Shown piece by piece: positions 27,998 to 36,687 of a DNA stretch of 64,000 bases (position 1 is its first letter; each line of letters begins with the position of its first letter). The position numbers and the translations under genes were made by a program. The stretch is from Alteraurantiacibacter buctensis. Its GTDB lineage: Bacteria; Pseudomonadota; Alphaproteobacteria; Sphingomonadales; Sphingomonadaceae. The notes under the pieces were generated by a model that worked only from the letters and a program-made list of their open reading frames with translations, was not told the origin of the DNA and searched no databases. The stretch covers positions 283,886-347,885 of the forward strand of contig NZ_WTYV01000003.1 in the NCBI RefSeq assembly GCF_009827655.1, in the 5' to 3' direction.

Positions 27998-28249
27998 ATG
28001 TCCCACACCCCGCACGAACTCGCCGCCGAATTTCCGCAGGATGCGGCCATCATTCACAAGCTGAAGATCAGCGACCCGCACTTCGCCAATCTGGCCGACA
28101 CCTATCACGATCTGAACCGCGAGATTCACCGCATCGAAAGCGAAGTGGAAGCCGCCAGCGACGAACGCACCGAAACATTGAAGAAGAAGCGCTTGGCCCT
28201 GGCCGACGAGATCGGCGCGATCCTGGCGAAGGCGCGGGCGGAAGCCTAA
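27998..28249 (+). CDS. YdcH/DUF465 family small coiled-coil protein
   Basis: An 83-residue helical protein. FPQDAAIIHKLKISDPHFAN, LADTYHDLNREIHRIE and ETLKKKRLALADEI are the DUF465 signature with heptad-like spacing. The function is unknown. CAGGAGG precedes the ATG. It converges on purN with only six bases between stops. Confidence 0.88.
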   Translation: MSHTPHELAAEFPQDAAIIHKLKISDPHFANLADTYHDLNREIHRIESEVEAASDERTETLKKKRLALADEIGAILAKARAEA

Positions 28250-28255
28250 GGCCGC

Positions 28256-29212
28256 CTAGAACTCGTCCGCCACATTCATCAACCGGGTGAGGCGGGCAGG
28301 GGCCACGGCGCGCCAGCTGCGTTCGATCCAGCCGCGCACGTGGTCCCAGTCCAGGTCGGGCCGGTCAAGGATCAGCCCGATCCAGCCGCCTGCGCCCCAG
28401 TAGGCGGGCTTGCAGTAGACCTCGGGCTGCTGCTCCACCAGCGCGTGCAGTTCGTCCAGCCCGCTTGTCTTGACCACCAGCAGCACGTGGCGGTCACCGT
28501 GGTGGCGATCGGCCATGAAGGCGAAGAACTTGCCGCTCTTGCCCGCCAGCTTCCATCCGGGCGATCCGTGGCTGGTGCGTGCCTCTGCTTCGGGCATCTG
28601 AATCGCCAGGTCGCCCACGCGCGCGGTCAGCCATTCGGAGTTGTAGGGGCGGCTCACATATTCCGCCAGGGCGCGCGAATAGATCTGGTGTTCGGCGATC
28701 AGCACACGGGCGGCCAGCTTTTCTGCCGTATCGCCCGGCTGCACGGCCACTTCGGCCTGCGCTAGAAGGGGGCCATCGTCGAGCGCGGCGGTGACCACGT
28801 GGACGCTGGCCCCGGCCTTGCTGTCGCCTGCCGCCAGCGCCCGTTCGTGGGTGTGCAGGCCCTTGTACCTGGGCAGCAGCGAGGGGTGGATGTTGAGGAT
28901 GCGGCCGTCCCAGCCCGAGACGAAATCTGCCGGCAGCACGCGCATGAAGCCTGCCAGCGCAATATACTCCGCACCCGCAGCGCGGATGGCGGCATCGAGC
29001 GCGGGGAACAGTTCATCCTTGCTCAGCTTCGGTAGCCGCGCCACCGGCACGCCCTCGGCCTCGGCCAGGGCGATGCCGCCGCAATCGGCCTTGTCGCCGC
29101 TGACCAGCACCACCTCATAGGGGCAACCGGGCTGGCGGCTGGCATAAAGCAGCGCGGCCATGTTGGTGCCGCTACCGGACACCAGTATGGCGACGCGCGC
29201 CTTGTCAGGCAT
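28256..29212 (-). CDS. purN: GAR transformylase fused to a YjbR/MmcQ-like domain
   Basis: A 318-residue protein, longer than the usual PurN of about 200. Residues 1 to about 190 are GAR transformylase: [25 protein letters not shown] with the catalytic Asn-His, and [15 protein letters not shown]. From about 200 to the end, [36 protein letters not shown] and [15 protein letters not shown] match the YjbR (CyaY-like) DNA-binding family. PurN transfers formyl from 10-formyl-THF to GAR. The added domain's role is unknown. It overlaps the purM end by eight bases. Confidence 0.9.
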   Translation of the reverse strand: MPDKARVAILVSGSGTNMAALLYASRQPGCPYEVVLVSGDKADCGGIALAEAEGVPVARLPKLSKDELFPALDAAIRAAGAEYIALAGFMRVLPADFVSGWDGRILNIHPSLLPRYKGLHTHERALAAGDSKAGASVHVVTAALDDGPLLAQAEVAVQPGDTAEKLAARVLIAEHQIYSRALAEYVSRPYNSEWLTARVGDLAIQMPEAEARTSHGSPGWKLAGKSGKFFAFMADRHHGDRHVLLVVKTSGLDELHALVEQQPEVYCKPAYWGAGGWIGLILDRPDLDWDHVRGWIERSWRAVAPARLTRLMNVADEF

Positions 29213-30302
29213 TGTGGGTGGCTTCCCAGGCCTCACGGGCGGACCAGGTTTCGGCCGAACCCTTGACCGTGCAGCCCTTGGGGCCTTCGGTGATTGCGCC
29301 GATGCGGAACACGGTTTCCCCCGCCGCTTCCAGGCGGCTGGTCACTTCGGCCACGTTGGCCTCCGTCACCGCCAGCACCATGCCAATGCCGGTGTTGAAG
29401 GTGCGTGCCATCTCCGCCGGTTCGATGTTCCCCTGCGCCTGCAGGAAGGCCATCAGGCGCGGCAGGGGCCAGCTATCGGCATCGATCACCGCATGGGCGC
29501 CCGCAGGCAGCACACGCGGCACGTTTTCCAGCAGGCCGCCGCCGGTGATGTGGGCCAGCGCATCGACCAGCCCGGCGCGGACCACGGGCAGCAGGCTCTT
29601 CACATAGATCCGCGTCGGCTCAATCAGGTAATCGAGCAGCAGCCTTTCGGCATCGAACAGGGCGGGGCGGTCCAGCTTCCAGCCCTTGTCCGCCGCCAGC
29701 CGTCGCACCAGCGAATAACCGTTGGAATGGACACCGCTGCTGGCCAGCCCCAGCAGCACATGGCCCGGAGCCACCCGGTCACCCGTCAACTGCTCGCCGC
29801 GTTCCACCGCGCCCACGCAGAAGCCCGCCAGGTCATAATCGCCCGCAGCATAAAGCCCCGGCATCTCCGCCGTCTCGCCGCCGATCAGCGCGCAGCCGGC
29901 GATCTTGCAGCCTTCGGCAATGCCCGCAATCACCCGCTCGGCAATGCCGTTTTCCAGCTTGCCGGTGGCGAAGTAGTCGAGGAAGAACAGCGGCTCCGCG
30001 CCCTGCACGATCAGGTCGTTCACGCACATGGCGACCAGGTCGATGCCGATGGCGTCGTGCCGGTCATGGTCGATGGCCAGCTTGACCTTGGTGCCCACGC
30101 CATCGTTGCCCGCCACCAGCAGCGGATCCTTGTAGCCCGCCGCGCGCGGATCGAAGAAGCCGCCGAAGCCGCCGATCTCGCCATCGGCGCCCGGGCGGGC
30201 GGTGGCCTTCACCAGCGGGCCGATGGCCTTGACGAGGCGGTTGCCGGCATCGATCGAAACACCGGCCTGCTCGTAGGTATAGGATGGGGTGTTGGAAGTC
30301 AT
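29205..30302 (-). CDS. purM: Phosphoribosylformylglycinamidine cyclo-ligase (AIR synthetase)
   Basis: A 365-residue Pur[65 protein letters not shown] and [16 protein letters not shown] are family signatures. It makes aminoimidazole ribotide from FGAM with ATP in purine synthesis. The much longer open frame to 32060 crosses genes on the other strand. It forms purM-purN with the fused purN gene and diverges from the DUF2066 gene across 69 bases. Confidence 0.96.
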   Translation of the reverse strand: MTSNTPSYTYEQAGVSIDAGNRLVKAIGPLVKATARPGADGEIGGFGGFFDPRAAGYKDPLLVAGNDGVGTKVKLAIDHDRHDAIGIDLVAMCVNDLIVQGAEPLFFLDYFATGKLENGIAERVIAGIAEGCKIAGCALIGGETAEMPGLYAAGDYDLAGFCVGAVERGEQLTGDRVAPGHVLLGLASSGVHSNGYSLVRRLAADKGWKLDRPALFDAERLLLDYLIEPTRIYVKSLLPVVRAGLVDALAHITGGGLLENVPRVLPAGAHAVIDADSWPLPRLMAFLQAQGNIEPAEMARTFNTGIGMVLAVTEANVAEVTSRLEAAGETVFRIGAITEGPKGCTVKGSAETWSAREAWEATHNA

Positions 30303-30371
30303 GCCCAGCCCTTGGCGCATTCGGGCTTGGATTTCCACTCGCCTTTCGCCAAAAGGACCGCGATTTCCCCG

Positions 30372-31646
30372 ATGCCAAGCCAAGCAGCCCTTTCCATCGC
30401 GCCGTCGCACCGTCCGCTTCTGGCGCTTGCCGCGCCGGTGCTGCTGGCGCTGGGCGTAGTGGCGGGCGGATCGCTGCTGGCGCAGGTGGGCGGTGACCGG
30501 GGCATCATGCCCGTGGCCAGCAGCACCGATATCGAGGTGCGCGGGATCGAGGTGAACGTCACCGGCGACAATGCCGATGATGCCCGCCGCAAGGGGTACG
30601 AAGAAGCCCAGCGCAAGGCGTGGGAGCGGATCGGTGGCCCGGCCATCAGTGATTCGCAGTTGCAGGGCATGGTCGGCGCGATCCTGATCGAGCGCGAGCA
30701 GATCGGCCCGCGCCGCTATGTCGCGCGCCTCGGCGTGATCTTTGACCGGTCGCGCGTGGGCGGCGCGCTGGGCGGGGCAGGGGGCGCGGCCCGGTCGGCC
30801 CCCATGCTGACCCTGCCGGTGCTGTTGAGCGGCGGCACGGGCACCATGTTCGAAACCCGCACCGCCTGGCAGCGGGTATGGGCGGAAACCCAGTTCGGCG
30901 CTTCCACCATCGATTATGTGCGGCCCGAAGGGGCGGGCGGCGAATCGCTGCTGCTGACCTATGGCCAGACCGGCCGCCGCAGCCGCAACTGGTGGAACAC
31001 CATCCTGGACCAGTTCGGCGCGGCCGACGTGCTGGTGCCGATTGCCCGGCTGGAGTACGAATATCCCGGCGGGCCGGTGCGCGGCCATTTCACCGCCCGC
31101 TATGGCCCGGACAACCGCTGGCTGGGCGAGTTTGACCTGCGCGCCGACAGCCCGGCGCAGGTGCCCGCCATGTTGGAGCAGGCGGTGACGCGGATGGACG
31201 GCATCTTCCGCCGCGCCCTGGCGCAGGGCGTGCTGCGGCCCGACCCCTCGCTGGCGCTGGAGAACTTCGAGCTGACGCCGGAACTGCGCGCCCTGCTGGA
31301 AGAAGGCATGGCGGCCGAGGCGGCAGAGCGGGCGCTGGCGGCGGGCGAAGTGCCTGCGCTGGCGGCGGAGGCCGTGCTTGATGGCGCACCGGCCACGCCG
31401 GCAGCGGCGATCACCACCATTACGGTGCAGGCGGCAACCCCCGATCCGCGCTCGTTTGACAGCACCCTTGGCGCCTTGCACGGCGTTGGCGGGGTGCGCG
31501 GCGTGGCGGTGACCAGCACCGCCATCGGCGGCACCTCGGTGATCCAGGTCACCTATGCCGGCGACATTGCCACACTCGCCGCAGCCCTCAGGGCGGCAGG
31601 CTGGCGCGTTACCGAAGGCGGCAACGCGCTGGCGATTGCCCGCTGA
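30372..31646 (+). CDS. DUF2066 domain exported protein
   Basis: A 424-residue protein with an N-terminal signal or anchor ([21 protein letters not shown]). [20 protein letters not shown] and [15 protein letters not shown] fit DUF2066, a periplasmic family that in proteobacteria often precedes an HdaA/Hda gene, as here. Function unknown. The C-terminal part (about 290-420) includes an alanine-rich stretch and a repeated-strand segment ending [15 protein letters not shown]. HdaA starts 31 bases downstream. Confidence 0.8.
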   Translation: MPSQAALSIAPSHRPLLALAAPVLLALGVVAGGSLLAQVGGDRGIMPVASSTDIEVRGIEVNVTGDNADDARRKGYEEAQRKAWERIGGPAISDSQLQGMVGAILIEREQIGPRRYVARLGVIFDRSRVGGALGGAGGAARSAPMLTLPVLLSGGTGTMFETRTAWQRVWAETQFGASTIDYVRPEGAGGESLLLTYGQTGRRSRNWWNTILDQFGAADVLVPIARLEYEYPGGPVRGHFTARYGPDNRWLGEFDLRADSPAQVPAMLEQAVTRMDGIFRRALAQGVLRPDPSLALENFELTPELRALLEEGMAAEAAERALAAGEVPALAAEAVLDGAPATPAAAITTITVQAATPDPRSFDSTLGALHGVGGVRGVAVTSTAIGGTSVIQVTYAGDIATLAAALRAAGWRVTEGGNALAIAR

Positions 31647-31677
31647 GGCGGTGCGGGCGGCGGAGCGCGTCCCCCCG

Positions 31678-32286
31678 ATGTCGCAGATTGCCCTGCCGCT
31701 GACCGCCGGAACCACCGGCCCCGCGCGTATCGTGATCGGTGCCGCCAACGACCGCGTGGCGCAGGCGCTGGGCCAGCCGGAGAGCTGGCCCTTCGGCACC
31801 GCCGTGCTCACCGGCCCGCCGCGGTCGGGCAAGAGCCTTTTCGCCCGCTGGCTGGCGGCCACCGGCACGGCGGAGGTGATCGACGATGCCCACCTGCAGC
31901 CGGAGGAGGAGCTGTTCCACCGCTGGAACCGCGCCCGCGAACAGGGCCGCCCGCTGCTGCTGGTGGGCGGCACGCCGCCCTGGACCATCGCGCTGCCTGA
32001 CCTGAAAAGCCGCCTTGGCGCTGCCCTGCACCTGGAGATCGGCCAGCCGGACGATACCATGGCGGGCGAACTGCTGCTGTCGCTGGCGGCCGAGCGGGGC
32101 CTGCCGCTGGGCCCGGATGCCGCCGCCTACCTGGTCCCGCGTGCGCCGCGCACCCAGGCCGACATCGAGAAACTGGTGGCCATGATCGACCGCTTGAGCC
32201 TGGAAAGAAAATCCCCACCTACGCTGTCTATCTGGCGCGCTGCGCTTGAGGCATTGCACGGGCCCGAGGAGCCGCGCTTGCTTTGA
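31678..32286 (+). CDS. hdaA: HdaA-like DnaA-domain regulator
   Basis: A 202-residue protein related to the DnaA AAA+ domain without its DNA-binding domain. [10 protein letters not shown] at the N-terminus resembles the clamp-binding motif of Hda (QLxLPL). [21 protein letters not shown] is Walker A, and EVIDDAHLQ a Walker B-like segment. HdaA with the beta clamp stimulates ATP hydrolysis on DnaA and limits re-initiation. It follows the DUF2066 gene directly. Confidence 0.86.
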   Translation: MSQIALPLTAGTTGPARIVIGAANDRVAQALGQPESWPFGTAVLTGPPRSGKSLFARWLAATGTAEVIDDAHLQPEEELFHRWNRAREQGRPLLLVGGTPPWTIALPDLKSRLGAALHLEIGQPDDTMAGELLLSLAAERGLPLGPDAAAYLVPRAPRTQADIEKLVAMIDRLSLERKSPPTLSIWRAALEALHGPEEPRLL

Positions 32287-32336
32287 TCGGCGTTTGATGA
32301 AACAAGGTTTTCCACAGCAACGGGTCAAGTGAAGCG

Positions 32337-33035
32337 ATGTTCGACAAGCTGATATCCTACCTGGATTCGGTCAGAGCGCGGGACCCTTCGCCCCGGTCAC
32401 GCGGGGAAATCCTGCTCTATCCCGGAGTCTGGGCGCTGGCTTTCCACCGCGTGGCGCACTGGCTGTTCGTGGGGGAGCTGTATTTCCTGGCCCGCCTGGT
32501 CAACCACCTCAGCCGCTGGCTGACCGCGATCGACATCCATCCCGGCGCCACCATCGGCAAGAATTTCTTCATCGACCACGGCTTTACCGTGATCGGGGAG
32601 ACGGCCGAGATTGGCGACAACGTGACCATCTACCAGTGCGTCACCCTGGGCGGCACCAACCCCACCAACGGCGTTGGCGGCAAGCGCCACCCCACCCTGA
32701 AGGACAATGTGATCATCGGGTCCGGTGCGCAGGTGATCGGCCCGATCACCGTGGGCGAACGCGCCCGCGTGGGGGCCAATGCCGTGGTGACCGATGACGT
32801 GCCCGAAGGCGCGACGATGATCGGCCTCAAGGCCCGCAGCACCCTGGTGCCGGCGGAAACGTGGCTGCGCGAATTCATCCCCTACGGCACCCCGTGTGAC
32901 GAGCCGTGCGAAAGCGAGAACGGCCGCATCGATGCGATGGAGCGCGAACTGGCCGCCTTGCGCGCCGAGCTGGCCGAACTGCGGCAGGCGCGCAAACCCG
33001 TGGCCGCCACGCGCAAGAGCGGGACCGACGGCTGA
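32337..33035 (+). CDS. cysE: Serine O-acetyltransferase
   Basis: A 232-residue left-handed beta-helix acetyltransferase of the short EpsC/CysE type. AIDIHPGATIGKNFFIDHGF and VIGETAEIGDNVTIYQCVTL are the hexapeptide core, with the catalytic His in FIDHG. It makes O-acetylserine for cysteine synthesis. The tail has a charged coiled-coil (MERELAALRAELAELRQARK) beyond the usual C-terminus. The TGA overlaps the start of the DUF2794 gene as TGATG. Confidence 0.94.
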   Translation: MFDKLISYLDSVRARDPSPRSRGEILLYPGVWALAFHRVAHWLFVGELYFLARLVNHLSRWLTAIDIHPGATIGKNFFIDHGFTVIGETAEIGDNVTIYQCVTLGGTNPTNGVGGKRHPTLKDNVIIGSGAQVIGPITVGERARVGANAVVTDDVPEGATMIGLKARSTLVPAETWLREFIPYGTPCDEPCESENGRIDAMERELAALRAELAELRQARKPVAATRKSGTDG

Positions 33036-33394
33036 TGGCGGGCTCACCCCAGGGGGCCACCATCGTTCCCTTTCCCGGCCACCGTGCTCCCCTTCAGGTG
33101 GGCTTCGAACGCGCCGAGCTGGCGCGCATCCTTGACCTCTACGGCCGCATGGTCGCCGCTGGCGAATGGCGCGACTATGCCATGAGCTTCACCCGCGACT
33201 ATGCCGCCTTCAGCGCCTTCCGGCGCACCGCCGACCAGCCACAGATGCGGGTGGAAAAGCGCCCCGAACTGCGCGGGCGGCAGGGAATGTGGGCGCTGTT
33301 CGGCGAACACGGCCAGGTCCTGAAGCGCGGCCACGACCTCTCCGGCGTGCTGGCCCCGATCGAGCGGCGGCTGGTGAAGGCGGTGGAAAGCTAG
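33035..33394 (+). CDS. DUF2794 family protein
   Basis: A 119-residue protein of a family restricted, as I remember, to alphaproteobacteria. VGFERAELARILDLYGRMVA, GEWRDYAMSFTRDYAAFSAF, VEKRPELRGRQGMWALFGEH and GQVLKRGHDLSGVL are conserved. The function is unknown. It starts within the cysE stop codon, and its own TAG shares CTAG with the convergent gph stop. Confidence 0.88.
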   Translation: MAGSPQGATIVPFPGHRAPLQVGFERAELARILDLYGRMVAAGEWRDYAMSFTRDYAAFSAFRRTADQPQMRVEKRPELRGRQGMWALFGEHGQVLKRGHDLSGVLAPIERRLVKAVES

Positions 33395-34065
33395 CCGAGG
33401 GCTTGCAGTGCCCCCACAAGCTGGTCGAAGTGGTCGATCAGCAGGTCCGCCCCCAGTTCCGCTGGCGGCACATCGTGATAGCCGAAGCTGAGGGCCACCA
33501 CCGGCATCCCGGCATTGCGCGCGGCCAGCACGTCGAAGGTGGAATCGCCCACCATGGCAAAGCTGCCGCCGCCGCAGCGGCCCACGGTTTCGTGGATCAG
33601 GTCGGGCGCGGGCTTGGCGCGTTCGCGGCCCAGCGTGTCGCCGCCCACGATGCTGGCGAAGCGGTGGGTCAGCCCCAGTTCGGCCAGCAGCTTCAGCGCC
33701 AGGTCTTCCGCCTTGTTGGTAACCACTGCCAGCAGCACGCCGCGCGCGGCCAGATCGTCTAGCGCGGCCAGGCAGCCGGGGTAGGGCACGGTGCCTTTTG
33801 CGATATTGGCCGTGTAATGCTCCAGCAGCACGCCCACCAGTTGCTCGAACCGGGCGCCGTGGACAGGCCCGCCGGTCACCTCCAGCGCGCGTTCCAGCAT
33901 CCGCCGCGCGCCGCCGCCGATCAGGCCGCGGGTGACATCAAGGCTCACCTCCGGCCGCCCCTCGGCGCGCAAGGCCACGTTGACCGCCGGGCACAGGTCC
34001 AGCGCGCTGTCCACCAGCGTGCCATCAAGGTCGAAACCCACGATACGGAAGGGAAAGTTGGTCAT
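33391..34065 (-). CDS. gph: Phosphoglycolate phosphatase-like HAD hydrolase
   Basis: A 224-residue HAD phosphatase. GFDLDGTLVDSALDL carries the nucleophile and acid Asp, VVTNKAEDLALKLLAEL gives motif II, and ERAKPAPDLIHE with MVGDSTFDVLAARNAG gives motifs III and IV. It most likely clears 2-phosphoglycolate, though related HADs have other substrates. The ATG at 34065 was chosen because the extension to 34104 is not family-like. Divergent from glmU across 62 bases. Confidence 0.9.
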   Translation of the reverse strand: MTNFPFRIVGFDLDGTLVDSALDLCPAVNVALRAEGRPEVSLDVTRGLIGGGARRMLERALEVTGGPVHGARFEQLVGVLLEHYTANIAKGTVPYPGCLAALDDLAARGVLLAVVTNKAEDLALKLLAELGLTHRFASIVGGDTLGRERAKPAPDLIHETVGRCGGGSFAMVGDSTFDVLAARNAGMPVVALSFGYHDVPPAELGADLLIDHFDQLVGALQALG

Positions 34066-34127
34066 ATGCCTGCAGCCTGTGGCTGAGCCTTGTGGAAACC
34101 GCAACGATTTGGTGGCATGGCCCCAAC

Positions 34128-35501
34128 ATGACCGATACCCCCGATCTTGCCGCTCCCGTCGCCGTCGTCATCCTTGCCGCGGGCAAGGGCACACGGATGA
34201 TGAGCGCCACCCACAAGGTGCTGCACAAGATCGCCGGCAAGCCGATGATCGAGCACCTGCTGGACCAGGTTGACCAGATCGGTGCAGAACGCACCGTGGT
34301 GGTGGTGGGCGAGGGGCGCGAGCAGGTGGAAGCGCGCCTGGCCGGCCGTGTCAGTTTTGCCGTGCAGGATCGCCAGCTTGGCACCGGCCATGCGGTGATG
34401 CAGGCGAAGGATGCGCTGGCAGGCTTCACGGGCGATGTGCTGGTGATGTTCGGCGATGTGCCCTTCATCCGCGCCGATACCATGCTCGCCATGTTGAAGC
34501 GCCTGCACGGCGAGGACGCGCCCGCCGCCGTGGTGCTGGGCTTCAAGCCGTGGGACGCGCGCCAGTATGGCCGCGTCATCACCGAAGGCGATACCATCGT
34601 GAAGATGGTGGAATACAAGGACGCCACCGACGAGGAGCGCGATTGCCCGCTGTGCAATTCCGGCGTCATGGCGGTGCGCGGCGACGTGCTGTTCGCCCTG
34701 CTGGGCCAGGTGGGCAACAACAACGCGCAAGGTGAATTCTACCTGCCCGATGTGGTCAACGTGGCGATCCGCGCAGAGGTGCCCTGCGCCGTGCTGGTTA
34801 CCCCCGATCCGGACGAGGTGACCGGCATCAACAGCCGCGAGGAACTGGCCGCTGCGGAGAGCCACTGGCAGCACGGCCGCCGCGCCAAGGCCATGGCGCA
34901 AGGGGCCACGCTGGTCGCGCCCGAAACGGTGTTCTTCAGCCACGATACCGTGCTGGGCAAGGATGTGCTGGTGGAACCCAACGTGGTCTTCGGCCCCGGT
35001 GTGACGGTGGCCGACAACGTCACCATCCGCGCCTTCAGCCACCTGGAAGGGGCCACCCTGGCCGAAGGGGTGGAGATCGGCCCCTATGCCAGGCTGAGGC
35101 CGGGTGCCGTGCTGGAAACGGGTGCCAAGGTGGGCAACTTCGTGGAAGTGAAGAACGCCACGCTGGGCGAAGGGGCCAAGGCCAACCACCTGTCCTACAT
35201 CGGCGATGCCACGGTAGGCGCGCGGGCCAACATCGGCGCGGGCACCATCACCTGCAACTATGACGGCTATTTCAAGCACCGGACCGAGATCGGCGCCGGC
35301 GCGTTCATCGGCAGCAACTCCGCACTGATCGCGCCGGTCTCGATCGGCCGCGATGCGATCGTGGCGGCGGGCAGCGCGGTCAGCCGCGATGTCGCCGATG
35401 GCGAATTGCGAATGGTGCGCGCCGAGCAACTGGTGAAACCGGGCTGGGCCGACCGCTTCCACGATGCGATGAAGAAGAAGAAAGAGGCGGCGAAGAAGTG
35501 A
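34128..35501 (+). CDS. glmU: Bifunctional GlmU (GlcNAc-1-P uridylyltransferase / GlcN-1-P acetyltransferase)
   Basis: A 457-residue enzyme. VILAAGKGTRMMSATHKVLH is the uridylyltransferase signature, and GDVPFIRADT and NSGVMAVRGD follow. The C-terminal left-handed helix has RLRPGAVLETGAKVGNFVEV and GAGTITCNYDGYFKHRTEIG of the acetyltransferase. It makes UDP-GlcNAc for peptidoglycan and LPS. The MTDTPD start (34128) fits better than an ATG at 34092. glmS, the earlier step, is 1.2 kb downstream past a toxin-antitoxin pair. Confidence 0.97.
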   Translation: MTDTPDLAAPVAVVILAAGKGTRMMSATHKVLHKIAGKPMIEHLLDQVDQIGAERTVVVVGEGREQVEARLAGRVSFAVQDRQLGTGHAVMQAKDALAGFTGDVLVMFGDVPFIRADTMLAMLKRLHGEDAPAAVVLGFKPWDARQYGRVITEGDTIVKMVEYKDATDEERDCPLCNSGVMAVRGDVLFALLGQVGNNNAQGEFYLPDVVNVAIRAEVPCAVLVTPDPDEVTGINSREELAAAESHWQHGRRAKAMAQGATLVAPETVFFSHDTVLGKDVLVEPNVVFGPGVTVADNVTIRAFSHLEGATLAEGVEIGPYARLRPGAVLETGAKVGNFVEVKNATLGEGAKANHLSYIGDATVGARANIGAGTITCNYDGYFKHRTEIGAGAFIGSNSALIAPVSIGRDAIVAAGSAVSRDVADGELRMVRAEQLVKPGWADRFHDAMKKKKEAAKK

Positions 35502-36004
35502 GCGACGAGGGTTACATGGACGAGCGCGAGCACAAGCTGGCCTACCTGCTGCAGGTGGGCCTCGACACCGCTTTCGGCCGCATGTCCGAGGGGCGGCGGG
35601 TGATCCCCTTTGCCGTGCGTGTGGCGGGATCGGGCGCAGTCGATATCTATCGCGTCGCCAGCGAGGAAACCGATACGCCGCTGGACCAGCTCTATGCCAT
35701 CGTGGAGCAGGCCATGGCTGACCAGGCCGACGCCCATGACCTGCAGGCGGTGGCGCTGGTCGCCCCGGTCCAGGGCGAGGAGCGCGTGCTGGGGCACGGT
35801 TTCTTCCAGGCGATTCGCGTGCATCTGGAAATGCCCGACTATGCCCGCCTGGTGTTCCAGCCCTATCGCATCGATGCCGGGGGCGAGGGCGAGAAGAGCC
35901 AGCTGGCCCTGGGCAAGCTGGTCCCCGAGGCAGTGGGCCGGGCAGTGTTCGGCGACGAATCCGGCGGCAGGATGGTAGGGACTACGCTGTTCGCCTTGAC
36001 ATGA
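35498..36004 (+). CDS. Conserved-looking hypothetical protein overlapping glmU
   Basis: A 168-residue protein starting GTG within the glmU stop (GTGA). No signal peptide or membrane segment is visible. SEGRRVIPFAVRVAGSGAVD, ASEETDTPLDQLYAIVEQAM and VALVAPVQGEERVLGHGFFQ suggest a compact alpha/beta domain, but I do not recognise the family. The coupling to glmU implies co-translation. Its stop codon lies inside the operator of the following toxin-antitoxin genes. Confidence 0.7.
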   Translation: MSDEGYMDEREHKLAYLLQVGLDTAFGRMSEGRRVIPFAVRVAGSGAVDIYRVASEETDTPLDQLYAIVEQAMADQADAHDLQAVALVAPVQGEERVLGHGFFQAIRVHLEMPDYARLVFQPYRIDAGGEGEKSQLALGKLVPEAVGRAVFGDESGGRMVGTTLFALT

Positions 36005-36032
36005 TATCATGATATGATATCAATATATCATC
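35996..36032 (+). promoter_or_regulatory. Promoter and paired palindromes of the toxin-antitoxin operon
   Basis: TTGACA at 35996-36001 is a good -35 box, with TATCAA at 36018-36023 as a possible -10 at 16-base spacing. Two identical palindromes TGATATCA at 36002-36009 and 36015-36022, 13 bases centre to centre, overlap the promoter, with a partial third (TATATCA) after them. This suits autorepression by a ribbon-helix-helix antitoxin. The -10 to ATG distance leaves almost no leader, and no ribosome binding site is present. Confidence 0.65.
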
Positions 36033-36305
36033 ATGGCACGGTTTCTCGTCGACATTCCTGAAGAAGATCTGGCGCGGCTGGATGCGCTGGCCAAGGCTGA
36101 AGGCAAGTCGCGCGCGGCAATCCTGCGCGAGGCGGTGGCCGATTACATTGCCGCCGAATCGAAGCAGGGTTTCGAGAAGTATTTCGGCCTGTGGGAGCGG
36201 CATGGCTCCACTGTCGACGGGCTGACCTATGAGGAACAGATGCGCAGCGAGTGGCCGGATGCACCGGTGCTGGCCACGCCCAAGACAAAGCGCACCGCTG
36301 CGTGA
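36033..36305 (+). CDS. Ribbon-helix-helix antitoxin
   Basis: A 90-residue protein. ARFLVDIPEEDLARLDALAK and EGKSRAAILREAVADYIAAE form a CopG-type ribbon-helix-helix: a short strand, two helices and a Ser-Arg turn. The C-terminal half (KYFGLWERHGSTVDGLTYEE) would wrap and block the toxin. TGA overlaps the toxin start as GTGA. Base composition just upstream is markedly AT-rich compared with the region, a hint of separate ancestry. Confidence 0.85.
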   Translation: MARFLVDIPEEDLARLDALAKAEGKSRAAILREAVADYIAAESKQGFEKYFGLWERHGSTVDGLTYEEQMRSEWPDAPVLATPKTKRTAA

Positions 36306-36670
36306 GTGAGCGCTTCTTCGATACCAACATCGTGATCGACATGCTGCACAACAGGCCTGCTGCATGGGCCGAGGTGCGCGCCGTCAGCCGCGCCTGGATC
36401 AGCCGGATGACCTGGATCGAGGTCATGTCCGGGGCACCTGACAACCTTGCCGCCGAAACCGAGGAATTCCTCCGGCTGTTCGCCATGAGCGAGATCGACG
36501 AGGAGATCGGCCGCCGCGCTGCGGCGCTGCGGCACCAGCGCAAGTCGCTCAAGTCACCCGATGCCATCATCCTCGCCTCGGCACAGGTTTCCGGGCGTAT
36601 CCTGGTGACACGAAATACCAAGGATTTCCCGGCAGAGATGCCCGGCATCCGCGTTCCCTATACCCTCTAG
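36302..36670 (+). CDS. VapC-type PIN-domain toxin
   Basis: A 122-residue PIN nuclease starting with GTG. FFDTNIVIDML gives Asp7 and Asp13, WIEVMSG Glu40, SPDAIILASA Asp87 and RNTKDF Asp108, the acidic set that binds magnesium. VapC toxins cleave RNA, often initiator or other tRNAs, when freed of antitoxin. The four-base overlap with the antitoxin couples their translation. The pair interrupts the glmU-to-glmS stretch. Confidence 0.88.
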   Translation: MSERFFDTNIVIDMLHNRPAAWAEVRAVSRAWISRMTWIEVMSGAPDNLAAETEEFLRLFAMSEIDEEIGRRAAALRHQRKSLKSPDAIILASAQVSGRILVTRNTKDFPAEMPGIRVPYTL

Positions 36671-36687
36671 TGAAAGCCTGAAGCAGC

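Noticed and set aside
30303..32060. Long N-terminal extension of purM on the minus strand
   Set aside because: It lies antisense to the DUF2066 and hdaA genes; purM begins at the conserved [12 protein letters not shown] start at 30302.
34092..34127. Upstream ATG for glmU
   Set aside because: The added residues (METATIWWHGPN) are not family-like; the ATG at 34128 gives the normal N-terminus.
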